From Qipengyuania marincola (GTDB taxonomy: Bacteria > Pseudomonadota > Alphaproteobacteria > Sphingomonadales > Sphingomonadaceae), in the NCBI RefSeq assembly GCF_029688625.1, contig NZ_JARULC010000002.1, forward strand, positions 186,001 to 250,000: a DNA stretch of 64,000 bases. The letters run 5' to 3'. The notes under the pieces were generated by a model. That model made no database searches. It saw nothing but the letters and a program-made list of their open reading frames with translations, and was not told where the DNA came from. The translations under genes and the position numbers were made by a program. Shown here piece after piece: positions 1-9,022 of this stretch; the first letter of the stretch is position 1; every line of letters starts with the position of its first letter.

Positions 1-28
1 TTTCATCCGCACGGCCAGCAAGCGATGA
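1..28 (+). CDS. C-terminal end of an upstream gene (partial)
   Basis: An open frame enters from the left edge and ends with TGA inside an ATGA overlap with the start of the endonuclease III gene. Only eight residues are visible, so no family can be assigned. A four-base stop-start overlap is the commonest gene junction in this window, which is the main reason to believe it is real. Confidence 0.35.
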
Positions 29-675
29 CCAAGGACCAGATTTTCGAATTCTTCCGCCGGCTGGCCGAGGACAACCCCTCGCCCGAGACCGAGCTGGAAT
101 ATGGCAATTGCTACCAGCTGGTGGTTGCCGTGGCGCTATCGGCGCAGGCGACCGACGTCGGCGTGAACAAGGCGACGCGCGCGCTGTTTCGCGAGGTCGA
201 GACGCCGCAGCAAATGCTGGCGCTGGGCGAAGAGGGGCTGAAGGAGCACATCAAGACCATCGGCCTGTTCAATTCCAAGGCGAAGAACGTCATCGCGCTC
301 AGCCAGTTGCTGGTCGACGAATATGGCGGCGACGTGCCCGACACGCGCGAGGACCTCGTGCGGTTGCCGGGCGTGGGCCGCAAGACGGCCAATGTCGTGC
401 TCAACTGCTGGTTCGGTCAGGAGACCTTCGCGGTCGACACGCATATCCTGCGCGTCGGCAACCGCACCGGCCTCGCCAAGGGCAAGACGCCCGAGCAGGT
501 CGAGGCGAAGCTTGAAAAGCGCGTGCCGCAGCCCTTTCGGCTGGGTGCGCATCACTGGCTGATCCTGCATGGCCGCTATGTCTGCAAGGCGCGCACGCCC
601 GAATGCTGGCGGTGCAAGGTGGCCGATCTGTGCAGCTTCCGGAAGAAGGTGCTGGAGAAGCCGAAGGGGCGTTAG
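25..675 (+). CDS. nth: Endonuclease III (DNA glycosylase/AP lyase)
   Basis: Base-excision repair enzyme that removes oxidised pyrimidines and nicks the abasic site by beta-elimination. The 216-residue protein has the helix-hairpin-helix LPGVGRKTA at about 114-122, with the catalytic lysine K120 and aspartate D138 at the same positions as in the E. coli enzyme. The [4Fe-4S] cluster cysteines are C187, C194, C197 and C203. Length and motifs are canonical. The ATG overlaps the stop of the preceding frame, suggesting translational coupling. Its stop overlaps the stop of the convergent DUF4279 gene by four bases. Confidence 0.97.
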   Translation: MTKDQIFEFFRRLAEDNPSPETELEYGNCYQLVVAVALSAQATDVGVNKATRALFREVETPQQMLALGEEGLKEHIKTIGLFNSKAKNVIALSQLLVDEYGGDVPDTREDLVRLPGVGRKTANVVLNCWFGQETFAVDTHILRVGNRTGLAKGKTPEQVEAKLEKRVPQPFRLGAHHWLILHGRYVCKARTPECWRCKVADLCSFRKKVLEKPKGR

Positions 676-1085
676 CCCTCGCTACCACCATATAAGTCTA
701 GCTCGAGTGCCAAACCTCGGTCCGAAATCTGTTGCAAGATTGAGTGCGACAGCCCCACGCCCTCATTGACGTCATCCATAAACAGGCCGCAGAAAAGCTG
801 CGCCCGTTCAGATTCGGGAAGCTGCTTCCAACGCGACAGGTCTTGGGTCACGAGTGAGAGTACCGTTGCGATTTTTGTCTCAAGATTGCCTGAGACTTCC
901 TTATCAACTTCAACACGCCAAGATCCTGTTGGGGCGATCTTTCTTCTGCCGTGACTAGTGACCCATGGCTCCCCTTTTTTGATGCCGACGGTCGGTTGGC
1001 ATTCGAGAAGCTCGGTAAATAGCTCGGGCTCTAGATCGTCGTCCCAGAAACCAAGCGTGACGATGCAATCTGAGAGTTCTGCCAT
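672..1085 (-). CDS. DUF4279 domain-containing protein
   Basis: A 137-residue soluble protein whose N-terminal beta-strand pattern (VTLGFWDDDLEPELFTELL) and later GSWRVEV segment resemble the DUF4279 family, which has no established function. It lies 12 bases downstream of the dicarboxylate symporter on the same strand and so is probably cotranscribed. Its coding sequence is visibly richer in A+T (roughly half) than its neighbours and uses less GC-biased codons, which suggests recent acquisition. There is no signal peptide or membrane segment. DUF4279 proteins are often found as lone accessory genes; any immunity-like role here would be speculation. Confidence 0.7.
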   Translation of the reverse strand: MAELSDCIVTLGFWDDDLEPELFTELLECQPTVGIKKGEPWVTSHGRRKIAPTGSWRVEVDKEVSGNLETKIATVLSLVTQDLSRWKQLPESERAQLFCGLFMDDVNEGVGLSHSILQQISDRGLALELDLYGGSEG

Positions 1086-1097
1086 CAGCGAACTGCC

Positions 1098-2336
1098 TCA
1101 AACATCGTCCGCCGAGACCATCTCGCGCCGGTCGATCTCGCCCGTCATCACCGCGACCGTCGTCGCCACCGCGGCGTCGCCGCTGACGTTGGTGGTGGTG
1201 CGCATCATGTCCATGATCCGGTCCACGCCGGCGACGAAGGCGATCGTCTCCAGCGGCACGCCGACTGCGCCGAACACCAGCGCCATCATGATGAGGCCTG
1301 CACCCGGAATACCTGCCGCGCCGACTGCGCCGAGCGTCGCAAGGATAGAGATCAGGAAATAGTCGCCCATCGACAGGTCGACGCCGAAGATCTGCGCCCC
1401 GAACAGCGTGGCGAGGCCGAGATACATCGCGGTGCCGTTCATGTTGATTGTCGCCCCGAGCGATATCACGAAGGCCGCGACCGAGTTCGAGACGCCAAGA
1501 TTGCGCTCGGCGCAGCGCAACGTTACCGGCAGCGTCGCGTTGGAGCTGGCAGTGGAATAGCTCACCGCCATCGCATCCACGATGCCGCGGAAGAAGTCGC
1601 GCACCGGCAGCTTGGCGAGGAACTTGATCATGCTGCCGTAGATGAAAACGATAATCAGCAGGCAGCCGAGGTAGTTGAGCCCCACCAGCTTAGCGAGGCT
1701 GACCAGCGCATCCAGCCCCAGCGTCCCCGCCACCCAAGCCATCAGCGCGAAGACGCCGAACGGCGTCAATTCCATCACGATCATGGTGACCTTCTGCATG
1801 ATCACCGCGCCGCTATCGAACACCTTCTGGACCGGAACGCCCTCTTCCTTGGCCATAAGAATGCCGATGCCGATCAGGAGCGAAAAGACGATCAGCGGCA
1901 GAACCGCGACATCGGCCATCACCTGCACCGGGCTTTCGGGCACGATTGAGAGGATCATGTCGACCGCCGTGGTCTCGTTGGGCACCGGCGTCTCGCCGCG
2001 CTGGATCGCGCTGGTATCGACGCCCGATCCCGGCGCGAGCACGGTGCCGAGGCCGAGGCCCAGCCACACGGCGATCTGCCCGGTCACGACGAACAGGATC
2101 ATCGCCCGCCCGCCGACCGCGCCGAGTTTTCGCAAGTCTCCGATCGCCGCCACGCCGCTGACGAGGCTGAAGAAGATCAGCGGCACGACCAGCATCTTGA
2201 TCGCCTTGATGAAGAAATCCCCGATCCACTTGATGCTCTCCGCATCAGGCCCCCAGGCCCAGCCGGTCAGCACCCCCAGAATGAGCGCGGTGATGACGCG
2301 CTGCCACAGCGGAATTTCGAACCAGGTCCTCAGCAC
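1098..2336 (-). CDS. Dicarboxylate/amino acid:cation symporter (DAACS family)
   Basis: Inner-membrane secondary transporter of the GltP/DctA fold, expected to import dicarboxylates or acidic amino acids with Na+ or H+. The 412-residue sequence carries the family signatures in order: serine-rich re-entrant loop HP1 near 261-273, the ion-binding NMNGTAM at 298-304, the HP2 turn GIPGAG at 342-347 and the substrate-binding segment DRIMDMMRTTTNVSGD at 372-387. The start is GTG, preceded at good spacing by GAGGGG. The exact substrate cannot be read from sequence. The DUF4279 gene follows it closely and DapE precedes it by 24 bases. Confidence 0.93.
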   Translation of the reverse strand: MLRTWFEIPLWQRVITALILGVLTGWAWGPDAESIKWIGDFFIKAIKMLVVPLIFFSLVSGVAAIGDLRKLGAVGGRAMILFVVTGQIAVWLGLGLGTVLAPGSGVDTSAIQRGETPVPNETTAVDMILSIVPESPVQVMADVAVLPLIVFSLLIGIGILMAKEEGVPVQKVFDSGAVIMQKVTMIVMELTPFGVFALMAWVAGTLGLDALVSLAKLVGLNYLGCLLIIVFIYGSMIKFLAKLPVRDFFRGIVDAMAVSYSTASSNATLPVTLRCAERNLGVSNSVAAFVISLGATINMNGTAMYLGLATLFGAQIFGVDLSMGDYFLISILATLGAVGAAGIPGAGLIMMALVFGAVGVPLETIAFVAGVDRIMDMMRTTTNVSGDAAVATTVAVMTGEIDRREMVSADDV

Positions 2337-2360
2337 GGCGATCCCCTCATTGTGCCTGTA

Positions 2361-3509
2361 TCAACGCGCCAGCGCGTCCTTCGCGATGCGCGCATAAATG
2401 CGGCTTAGCGTCGAAAGGTCCTCGATGGCCACAGCTTCGTCGCGCTTGTGCATCGTCGCGTTGCACAGACCGAATTCGATCACCGGGCAGACCGCACGCA
2501 AGAAGCGCGCGTCCGATGTCCCCCCGGTGGTGGAGGGCTCGGGATCGATCCCGGTTTCCGCCCTCACCGCAGCGGCGATGATGTCGCTGAATTCGCCCGG
2601 CGGTGTCAGGAAGGGCTCGCCCGAAATGATCGGCAGCGCGGTGCCGCCGTGCTTCTCCGCGATCGCACCGACCTTCTCCGAAAGCGAGGCGCCCGAGTGC
2701 AGATCGTTGAAGCGGATCGAGATGCGCGCCTTGGCCATCGCCGGGATGACATTGTGCGCCATGTTGCCGACTTCCACATCAGTAATCTCGAGATTGCTGG
2801 GCTGAAACCAGTCGGTCCCCTCGTCCAGCACCAGCGCGTCCAGTTCGGCCAGCATCGCGACCAGCTTGGGGATCGGATTGTCGGCGAGGTGCGGATAGGC
2901 GACATGGCCCTGCGTCCCCTCGACCTCCAGCCAGATATTGACGGAACCGCGTCGCCCGATCTTCATCATGTCGCCGAGGCGGTTCACCGAGGTCGGCTCG
3001 CCGACGAGGCACAGGTCGGGCCGGATGCCCTCGGCGTTCATGTAGTCGATCAACGCGCGCGTCCCGTGGAGCGCAGGACCTTCCTCGTCGCCTGTGATGA
3101 TGAAGCTGATCGTCCCGGCCTCGGCAGGCACATTCGCCACGGCATCGACCATGCAGGCGATCGAGCCCTTCATGTCCACCGCCCCGCGCCCGTAGAGCAA
3201 CTCACCTCCGGGGCTCGGGCGCACCTCCGGCTCGAACGGCGCGCTGGCCCAGCCATCGCCTGGGGGCACCACATCGAGGTGACCCGCGAACGAAAAGTGT
3301 CTTGAGCCTTCCGGCCCGCGGCGGATCGCAAAGAGGTTTTCGACCGCCTCCTCAGGCGTCCCATGCTCGCCCTCGCCGCGTGTGAAGCGCGTTACCTCGA
3401 AGCCGAGCGGGGCCAGCATCGCCTCCATCGCGTCGAACACGGTGCCGCGCGCCGGGGTGACGCTGGGCGCGGCGATCAACTGCTTGGCGAGAGCGAGAGC
3501 ATCGGTCAT
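2361..3509 (-). CDS. dapE: Succinyl-diaminopimelate desuccinylase
   Basis: Di-zinc M20 hydrolase of lysine and meso-diaminopimelate biosynthesis; it removes succinate from N-succinyl-LL-DAP. Visible metal and catalytic positions are H77 in GHLDVVPPG, D112 in GRGAVDMKG, the DEE pair E142/E143 and E171 in GEPT, as in characterised DapE enzymes. The start at MTDALALAKQ gives 382 residues, the usual family length; the frame continues upstream to another ATG, but that extension is not family-like and overlaps the divergent cupin gene. Divergent from the cupin with only 29 bases between starts. Confidence 0.95.
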   Translation of the reverse strand: MTDALALAKQLIAAPSVTPARGTVFDAMEAMLAPLGFEVTRFTRGEGEHGTPEEAVENLFAIRRGPEGSRHFSFAGHLDVVPPGDGWASAPFEPEVRPSPGGELLYGRGAVDMKGSIACMVDAVANVPAEAGTISFIITGDEEGPALHGTRALIDYMNAEGIRPDLCLVGEPTSVNRLGDMMKIGRRGSVNIWLEVEGTQGHVAYPHLADNPIPKLVAMLAELDALVLDEGTDWFQPSNLEITDVEVGNMAHNVIPAMAKARISIRFNDLHSGASLSEKVGAIAEKHGGTALPIISGEPFLTPPGEFSDIIAAAVRAETGIDPEPSTTGGTSDARFLRAVCPVIEFGLCNATMHKRDEAVAIEDLSTLSRIYARIAKDALAR

Positions 3510-3538
3510 GCTGACCGCGCTAGCAGGAGTGTGCGACA

Positions 3539-4006
3539 ATGCCCAAGCTCGATCTCGATGCGATCCCCCAGACCAACGCAACGGGCTATCCGCCACCGTT
3601 CGACGAGGATGTTAAGGGGCGCAACTATCGCCGGCTGGCGCCGGCCGCCGGGCTGACCAAGCTCGGCGCGAGCCATGTGGTGCTCGATCCCGGCGCCTAT
3701 TCCTCGCAGCGACACTGGCACGAGGGGCAGGGCGAGCTGGTCATTATCCTGCAGGGCGAGGCCGTGTTGATCGAGGACATCGGCGAGGTTCCGGTGGGCC
3801 CGGGGGATATTCTCGCATGGCCTGCGGGAAAGCGGGACGGACACCGGCTCCATAATCGCAGCGAACGCCCCTGCGTCTACATCGCCATCAGCGGCGGCGA
3901 CCGGGAAGACGATCGCGGCGAATATCCCGACATCGACATGGTGTTCACGCCCGAAGGCTATTTCCGCAAGGACGGAACGCCCTATCCGACCAAGCGCGTG
4001 CCCTAG
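3539..4006 (+). CDS. Cupin domain-containing protein
   Basis: Single-domain cupin of 155 residues, probably a cytoplasmic metal-binding protein of unknown substrate. Cupin motif 1 is seen as H59-W-H61 with E66, and motif 2 as the PAGKRDGH102-RLHN segment, so the usual His/His/Glu/His metal site appears complete. GGAG lies nine bases before the ATG. The C-terminal tail (roughly 120-155) is specific to this subfamily and rich in charged and aromatic residues. Its stop overlaps the stop of the convergent nuclease gene. No pathway is suggested by the context. Confidence 0.85.
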   Translation: MPKLDLDAIPQTNATGYPPPFDEDVKGRNYRRLAPAAGLTKLGASHVVLDPGAYSSQRHWHEGQGELVIILQGEAVLIEDIGEVPVGPGDILAWPAGKRDGHRLHNRSERPCVYIAISGGDREDDRGEYPDIDMVFTPEGYFRKDGTPYPTKRVP

Positions 4007-4878
4007 TCGCGCTCGGGCTCGGGCAAGGGGCCGGGCGCGAAGGCAGCGTCGAGATAGTCCGCCATGCGCAACCCCGCCTGCAGCACGCGGCGCCGCGCGA
4101 TGGGGATGGCGCGCTCGATGTCTTCCTGAGTCAGCGCGGTCTCGTCAGGCAGGTCCGCGCCCTCGCACGGTGGCCGGTCGAAGGCGTTGGGATAGACGAA
4201 GTCGCGGCTGGTCTCCCAGCTTTCCCGGCCCCAGTCGGCAGGGGTCCCGCCAGCCATCGCTGCACGTTCTTCGGCGCTGTAACGGCGCGCGAGCGGCATC
4301 GGCGAGGACGTGATTGCGCGTTCGGCGAGCGGTCCGTCCCAGATCCAGTGCAGGTTGAGATCGGGCACGATGCCGTAATCGGTCTCGATGTCGTTGCCGC
4401 CGCGATCCTCATGGTCGCCCGAATGGAGCGGCATGTGCACGTCGCCGATGAAATGGACGAGGAATGCCAGCGCCTCCAGCCGGACATTGGCGGGCAGCGC
4501 CTCGTCGGCAAGGATGCGCTGGTTGCGCTCGATCTGCGCGAGGATGCAGTTCTGGCCCGAGCAATTTTTGCGCGGCTCGTAAGCCTCGCACACCGGCGTC
4601 GTGCGATAATGCCAGGCGAAGGTATAGCCCCAGCGCCAGTAATCCTTGCGCAGGCAATCGGGCCACACCGATGCGTCCTCCAGACTGGCGAGAGCGCAGT
4701 CGGGCGTACCGAGTTCTGGCGCGCTGCGCAGGAGTTGCGCGATCTTCGCCCGCGTTTCCGGAGTCACGTTTTCCAGCGCGATGTCGGCGGTGACGGTGTG
4801 GGCGTAATAGCCCCATGCCAGCGCCGGTGCCGGAAGCAGCGCCAGCAGCGCCGCACACAGGGCTGCCCACCGGATCAT
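4003..4878 (-). CDS. S1/P1-type nuclease, secreted
   Basis: Extracytoplasmic tri-zinc nuclease of the S1/P1 family. A signal peptide of about 21 residues ends ALA before tryptophan: mature proteins of this family begin with Trp, whose amino group binds zinc, and W22 followed by H27 fits exactly. Further ligands lie in ASVWPD, in the later HY motif and in the HFIGDVHMPLHSGDHEDRGGND region, the hallmark of the fold. The start at MIRWAALC overlaps the stop of the upstream GST gene (ATGA), which decides it over an ATG ten codons earlier. Likely degrades extracellular nucleic acid for phosphate or nucleoside supply. Confidence 0.93.
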   Translation of the reverse strand: MIRWAALCAALLALLPAPALAWGYYAHTVTADIALENVTPETRAKIAQLLRSAPELGTPDCALASLEDASVWPDCLRKDYWRWGYTFAWHYRTTPVCEAYEPRKNCSGQNCILAQIERNQRILADEALPANVRLEALAFLVHFIGDVHMPLHSGDHEDRGGNDIETDYGIVPDLNLHWIWDGPLAERAITSSPMPLARRYSAEERAAMAGGTPADWGRESWETSRDFVYPNAFDRPPCEGADLPDETALTQEDIERAIPIARRRVLQAGLRMADYLDAAFAPGPLPEPERD

Positions 4879-5534
4879 GCGACCGTTTCGTACTGCTCGA
4901 TGACCCATTCTTCGTTTTCAGATGCCTCGATCCAGCCCTGCATCCATTCATGTTCCCACACGGCCTGCATGTAGGCGGCGGCAAAGCCCGGCACGGCGAT
5001 CTGGTAACTGATGAAGCGGCTGACGACCGGCGCAAAGAATACGTCCGCCGCGCCAAAGGTACCGAACAGGAACGGCCCACCATTACCAAAGCGGCTGCGT
5101 GCCTCGGCCCACAGCGTCAGGATGCGCAGGATATCGTCGCGGCAATCCTCGCTTGGTTCGAACCCTTCGAAACGTTTGCGCACGTTCATCGGGCATTGGC
5201 TGCGCAAGGCCTGGAAGCTGGAGTGCATCTCCGCCACCATCGAGCGCGCCATGCCGCGTGCCACGTCGTCCTTCGGCCAGAAGCGGTCGCGCCCGACCTT
5301 GTCGGCGAGATATTCGAGAATGGCGAGGCTGTCCCAGACTACGACATCGTCGTCCCACATCAGCGGGACCTTGCCCGACGACGGCTGAATTTCCCCGCCC
5401 TGCTTGGTCGCTTCCCAGTTCTCGCCATACAGCGGTACGACGATTTCCTCGAACGACAGGCCCGACTGCTTGGCGGCCAGCCAGCCGCGCAACGACCAGC
5501 TCGAATAGTTCTTGTTGCCGATGATCAGTTTCAT
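4875..5534 (-). CDS. Glutathione S-transferase family protein
   Basis: A 219-residue GST with an N-terminal thioredoxin-like domain (residues 1-80, beginning MKLIIGNKNYSSWSLRGWL) and an all-helical C-terminal domain. The YSSWS segment carries the serine usually placed at the glutathione thiol. The ATG chosen is preceded by AAAGGTGG at nine bases; a GTG four codons upstream overlaps this site and is less likely. The gene overlaps the nuclease start by four bases, so the two form a two-gene operon, although no functional link is apparent. Substrate unknown; a stress or detoxification role is inferred from the family. Confidence 0.9.
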   Translation of the reverse strand: MKLIIGNKNYSSWSLRGWLAAKQSGLSFEEIVVPLYGENWEATKQGGEIQPSSGKVPLMWDDDVVVWDSLAILEYLADKVGRDRFWPKDDVARGMARSMVAEMHSSFQALRSQCPMNVRKRFEGFEPSEDCRDDILRILTLWAEARSRFGNGGPFLFGTFGAADVFFAPVVSRFISYQIAVPGFAAAYMQAVWEHEWMQGWIEASENEEWVIEQYETVA

Positions 5535-5638
5535 GCGCGTGCCCACCTTTCACGACGGGCGGTAGAGGTTCAGTTTGACGCTGTCGAGGCTGAACAAGCC
5601 GGCTTTTCGCCGTGGCACTTTGCAGCTAGACGAACGCC

Positions 5639-6058
5639 ATGAGCCTGCGCCCCTTCCACCTCGCCTTTCCCGTCGACGACCTTGCCGCAGCGCGCCGTTT
5701 CTACGGCGAGACCATGGGCTGCGCTGAAGGCCGCAGTAGCGATGAGTGGATCGACTTCGACTTCTACGGCCACCAGATCGTGGCGCATCTTGCCAAGGGC
5801 CAGGCAGGCGACCGGGCGAGCAACCCTGTCGATGGCCACGGCGTGCCAGTGCCGCATTTCGGCATCGTGTTGCGGATGGAGGACTGGCAGGCGCTGGCCG
5901 AACGGCTTCAGGCGGCCGGAGTGGACTTCGCCATCGAACCGACGATCCGCTTCAAGGGCAAGCCCGGCGAACAGGCCACGATGTTCTTTCGCGATCCCAG
6001 CGGCAACGCGCTGGAAATGAAGGCGTTTGCGGACGACGCTATGCTGTTTGCGAAGTGA
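5639..6058 (+). CDS. VOC family (glyoxalase/bleomycin-resistance fold) protein
   Basis: A 139-residue vicinal-oxygen-chelate protein with the paired beta-alpha-beta-beta-beta modules of the family. The opening [17 protein letters not shown] places the first metal-ligand histidine at about residue 7, the middle segment VPHFGIVL supplies another, and [15 protein letters not shown] at the C-terminal end contains the conserved glutamate. Family members include dioxygenases, isomerases and lyases, and the sequence alone does not separate them. It stands alone between convergent and divergent neighbours. Confidence 0.88.
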   Translation: MSLRPFHLAFPVDDLAAARRFYGETMGCAEGRSSDEWIDFDFYGHQIVAHLAKGQAGDRASNPVDGHGVPVPHFGIVLRMEDWQALAERLQAAGVDFAIEPTIRFKGKPGEQATMFFRDPSGNALEMKAFADDAMLFAK

Positions 6059-6113
6059 TGGGCGGCATCCCTGCGGGCTCGCGCTTGCCTGGGCCTGCGG
6101 GACAAGACGCCTG

Positions 6114-6413
6114 TTAGAAGGTTATGCCGCCTGCGCGGCCGTCTTCCACGATCCGATTGGCAACGGCATTGCCTTCACGCGCGACCCGCTGCCATTCGCG
6201 ATTGGACAGGCAAACTTTTTTGCGATTGGCGCGCGTTCCCGTCTTGTACCAGTCGCGGCAAACGAGCAAATCGGGATCGTAGCCTGTCTCGGCCGGATTG
6301 GTGATCGGAATACCGCCGGCCTTGTAGCCGGGTTCGATTGCGTCATCTTCGGCAACAGCCGGAGTAGAAACTGTAATCGTCAGGCCAAGAAATAGTGTAG
6401 TAAGCCTAAACAT
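6114..6413 (-). CDS. Small secreted protein of unknown function
   Basis: A 99-residue protein with a clear signal peptide (MFRLTTLFLGLTITVSTPAVA) and a mature part of about 78 residues carrying two cysteines that could form a disulfide and a basic central segment. The start is fixed by AGGAGG eight bases upstream; an in-frame ATG 13 codons earlier lacks such a site. Base composition is lower in GC than the neighbours. No family is recognised. It lies between a convergent VOC gene and the engB end and appears monocistronic. Confidence 0.7.
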   Translation of the reverse strand: MFRLTTLFLGLTITVSTPAVAEDDAIEPGYKAGGIPITNPAETGYDPDLLVCRDWYKTGTRANRKKVCLSNREWQRVAREGNAVANRIVEDGRAGGITF

Positions 6414-6525
6414 CGTTCGGCCTCCTCTGTTTTCCCTGCAGTCCCACGACAAGTTTCATCGCCGAAAGAAAAAAGTCCAGTAATAGAGGCCCTTGTGTGT
6501 CGCGCCCAGGGTTGCACCAATCGGT

Positions 6526-7170
6526 CTATACCCCGGCGTCCGCCAGCACAGCAGCCCTCAGCGTACCGATTCCCATGCCCTTTTCCGCACTGGTGACGTG
6601 GACTTCGGGATAGGCGGCGACATGCTTGCGTGCTTCGGCCTCGGTCGCCGCGACGACCTTTTCCAGCTCGCTCGCCTTGATCTTGTCCGCCTTGGTCAGG
6701 ACCACGCGATAGCCGACGGCAGCCTCGTCGAGCATTTTCATCATGTCGCGGTCGACCTCCTTCGGGCCATGGCGGCTGTCCACCAGCACCAGCGTTCGCG
6801 CGAGTACGGCGCGACCGCGCAGATAGGTCTTCACGAGGTTCTTCCACCGCTCGACGACCTTCACCGGCGCCTTGGCAAAGCCATAGCCCGGCATGTCGAC
6901 GAGGCGGAACAATGTCGGATCGCCGACCTCGAAGAAATTCAGCTCCTGCGTGCGGCCCGGCGTCACCGACGTGCGCGCAATCGCCTTGCGCCCGGTCAGC
7001 GCGTTGAGCAGCGTGCTCTTGCCGACATTGGACCGTCCGCAGAAGGCGATTTCCGGCACATCGGGCTCGGGCAGGAACTTGAGCTGCGGGGCCGAAAGGA
7101 GGAACTCCACCCGACCCGAGAACAGCTTGTTCGCACGCCTTTCCAGCGTGGCGAGTTCGGCCTCGTCCAT
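6526..7170 (-). CDS. engB: Ribosome biogenesis GTP-binding protein EngB/YihA/YsxC
   Basis: Small GTPase required for assembly of the large ribosomal subunit. The 214-residue protein shows G1 GRSNVGKST at 45-53, G2 around SVTPGRTQ, G3 DMPGYG at 92-97, G4 TKAD at 159-162 and G5 near TSAEKG. The ATG shares one base with the stop of yidC (TGATG), so the frame upstream of this point belongs to the yidC coding region on the same strand and is not part of the protein. Last gene of the rpmH-rnpA-yidD-yidC-engB cluster. Confidence 0.96.
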   Translation of the reverse strand: MDEAELATLERRANKLFSGRVEFLLSAPQLKFLPEPDVPEIAFCGRSNVGKSTLLNALTGRKAIARTSVTPGRTQELNFFEVGDPTLFRLVDMPGYGFAKAPVKVVERWKNLVKTYLRGRAVLARTLVLVDSRHGPKEVDRDMMKMLDEAAVGYRVVLTKADKIKASELEKVVAATEAEARKHVAAYPEVHVTSAEKGMGIGTLRAAVLADAGV

Positions 7171-8951
7171 CAGCCGGCCTTGGCCGCTTCGGCCGCCTTC
7201 TTCTTCTTCTCTTCCTCGATCATCGCCCGCATCTGCGGGTGCTTCGAATAGAGATATTTCTGCTGCGCGAGGGTGAGGATGTTGGATGTCACCCAGTACA
7301 GCAACAGGCCGGCCGCAAACGGCGCCATCACGAACATCAGGATCCACGGCATGATGTCGAAGATCTTCTGCTGCATCGGGTCCATCGCGCTCGGGTTCAG
7401 CTTGAAGGTCAGCCACATGGTGAAGCCCAGCAGCACGGCGAGCACGCCGAGGCCGAAGATGATCATCAGCCATCCCGGCACATCGATGCCGATATAGGCG
7501 AGCGCATTGGCTAGATTGGCCGGGTCGGGCGCGGACAGGTCGTTGATCCACAGGAAGTTCTCGTGCCGCATTTCCACGGCAAGGATCAGCACCTTGTAGA
7601 GCGCGAAGAACACCGGGATCTGGAGCAGCATCGGCAGGCAGCCGGCGAGCGGATTGACCTTCTCGCGCTTGTAGAGCTCCATGATCTCTTGCTGCTGCTT
7701 CGGCTTGTCGTCCTTATACTTCTCCTGAAGTTCCTTCATCTTGGGCTGGATGGCCTTCATCGCGGCCATGCTGGCAAAGCCCTTCTGCGCGATCGGGAAC
7801 ATCAGGCCGCGCACGATGATGGTCAGAATGATGATGGCGACGCCGAAATTGCCCACCGCATCGAACAACGTGCGCAACAGCCACAGCATCGGCTTCTCGA
7901 ACCAGCGGAACCAGCCCCAGTCGATGGCGAAACCGAACTTCTCGATCCCGGCATCCTGATAACTGTCGAGCACCACGCTTTCCTTGGCGCCGGCATAGAG
8001 CCGCGAGGTCGTGGTGTACTTGCGGCCGGCCGGCACGCTGACCGGTTCGTAGATCATGTCGGCGCGATATGTTTCGCTGCCCAGCGCGCGGAAGGTGGCG
8101 TCAGGCGCGCTGCCATCCTGCGGGACGAGCGCGGACAGCCAGTAGATGTCGGTGAAACCGGCCCAGCGCGTGCGCCCGCCCTCGGGCGAGATGCGGCCGC
8201 TCTCGTCGATATCGTCATAGTCGAGATCGTATTCCGCCGTATCGCCGAACACGCCCATCGGCCCGGAATGAGCGATCCACAGATCCTCGCTCGCCGTGCG
8301 GCTGGTGCGGTTGATCAGGCCGAAGGGCTGGACGACCACGTCGTCGCCGCTGGTGTTCGAGACCGACTGTTCCGCGGTGATCATGTAGTTGTCGTCGATG
8401 CTGTAGCGAACAGCGAAAGTCAGGCCCTGGCCATTGTCCCACGTCAGCGTGACGGGGGTTTCAGGCGTCAGCCGCTCGCCATCGGCTTCCCACAGCGTTT
8501 GCGGGCCGGGCACCGCAAGGTTCGAGCCGACCCAGCCGAACTGCGCGAAATACTGCGCCGGCGTGCCGTTGGGCGAGAACAGGCGGACGGGGCCACTGTC
8601 CTTCTCCGAGGTTTCGGTGTGGTCCTTGAGGACGATATCGTCCACCAGGCCGCCGCGAAGATTGATCGAGCCGGCCACACGCGGCGCATCGATCGGCAGG
8701 CGATCAGGTGATGCCAGCGCCTTGGCGACATCGACCTCCTCCTGTGCCTGCAGCGCCGGATCGACCAGGCCGCCGGTGCGCGAGTGCTGTGTTTCCCCGC
8801 TCTGTGCCGCACGCGACGCAGGCGTGTCGGCCACTTCTTCCACCATCGCCTCGTCCGGCTGGGGGTAGAAATACTGCATCGCGTAATCCCACCCAATCAA
8901 CAGCAGGAAGGATAGGGCGATCGCCAGGATCAGATTGCGCTGGTTTTCCAA
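7170..8951 (-). CDS. yidC: Membrane protein insertase YidC
   Basis: Inner-membrane insertase/chaperone that works alone or with SecYEG. The 593-residue protein has the Gram-negative layout: N-terminal transmembrane helix (about 6-24), a large periplasmic beta-sandwich domain (about 60-345) and the conserved five-helix Oxa1-like core (about 365-570), ending in a basic lysine-rich tail. The best start is TTG, giving MENQRNLILA as in relatives; no ATG lies near. Flanked by yidD and engB in the usual order. The TTG start with a weak ribosome binding site may keep its translation low relative to yidD. Confidence 0.96.
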   Translation of the reverse strand: MENQRNLILAIALSFLLLIGWDYAMQYFYPQPDEAMVEEVADTPASRAAQSGETQHSRTGGLVDPALQAQEEVDVAKALASPDRLPIDAPRVAGSINLRGGLVDDIVLKDHTETSEKDSGPVRLFSPNGTPAQYFAQFGWVGSNLAVPGPQTLWEADGERLTPETPVTLTWDNGQGLTFAVRYSIDDNYMITAEQSVSNTSGDDVVVQPFGLINRTSRTASEDLWIAHSGPMGVFGDTAEYDLDYDDIDESGRISPEGGRTRWAGFTDIYWLSALVPQDGSAPDATFRALGSETYRADMIYEPVSVPAGRKYTTTSRLYAGAKESVVLDSYQDAGIEKFGFAIDWGWFRWFEKPMLWLLRTLFDAVGNFGVAIIILTIIVRGLMFPIAQKGFASMAAMKAIQPKMKELQEKYKDDKPKQQQEIMELYKREKVNPLAGCLPMLLQIPVFFALYKVLILAVEMRHENFLWINDLSAPDPANLANALAYIGIDVPGWLMIIFGLGVLAVLLGFTMWLTFKLNPSAMDPMQQKIFDIMPWILMFVMAPFAAGLLLYWVTSNILTLAQQKYLYSKHPQMRAMIEEEKKKKAAEAAKAG

Positions 8952-9022
8952 GGTCGGTCCCGTCGTAGTCAGTCGTAAATCGTCATGTGGGGGAGGTGTG
9001 TTATCACTTCAAGACAGTGCCG

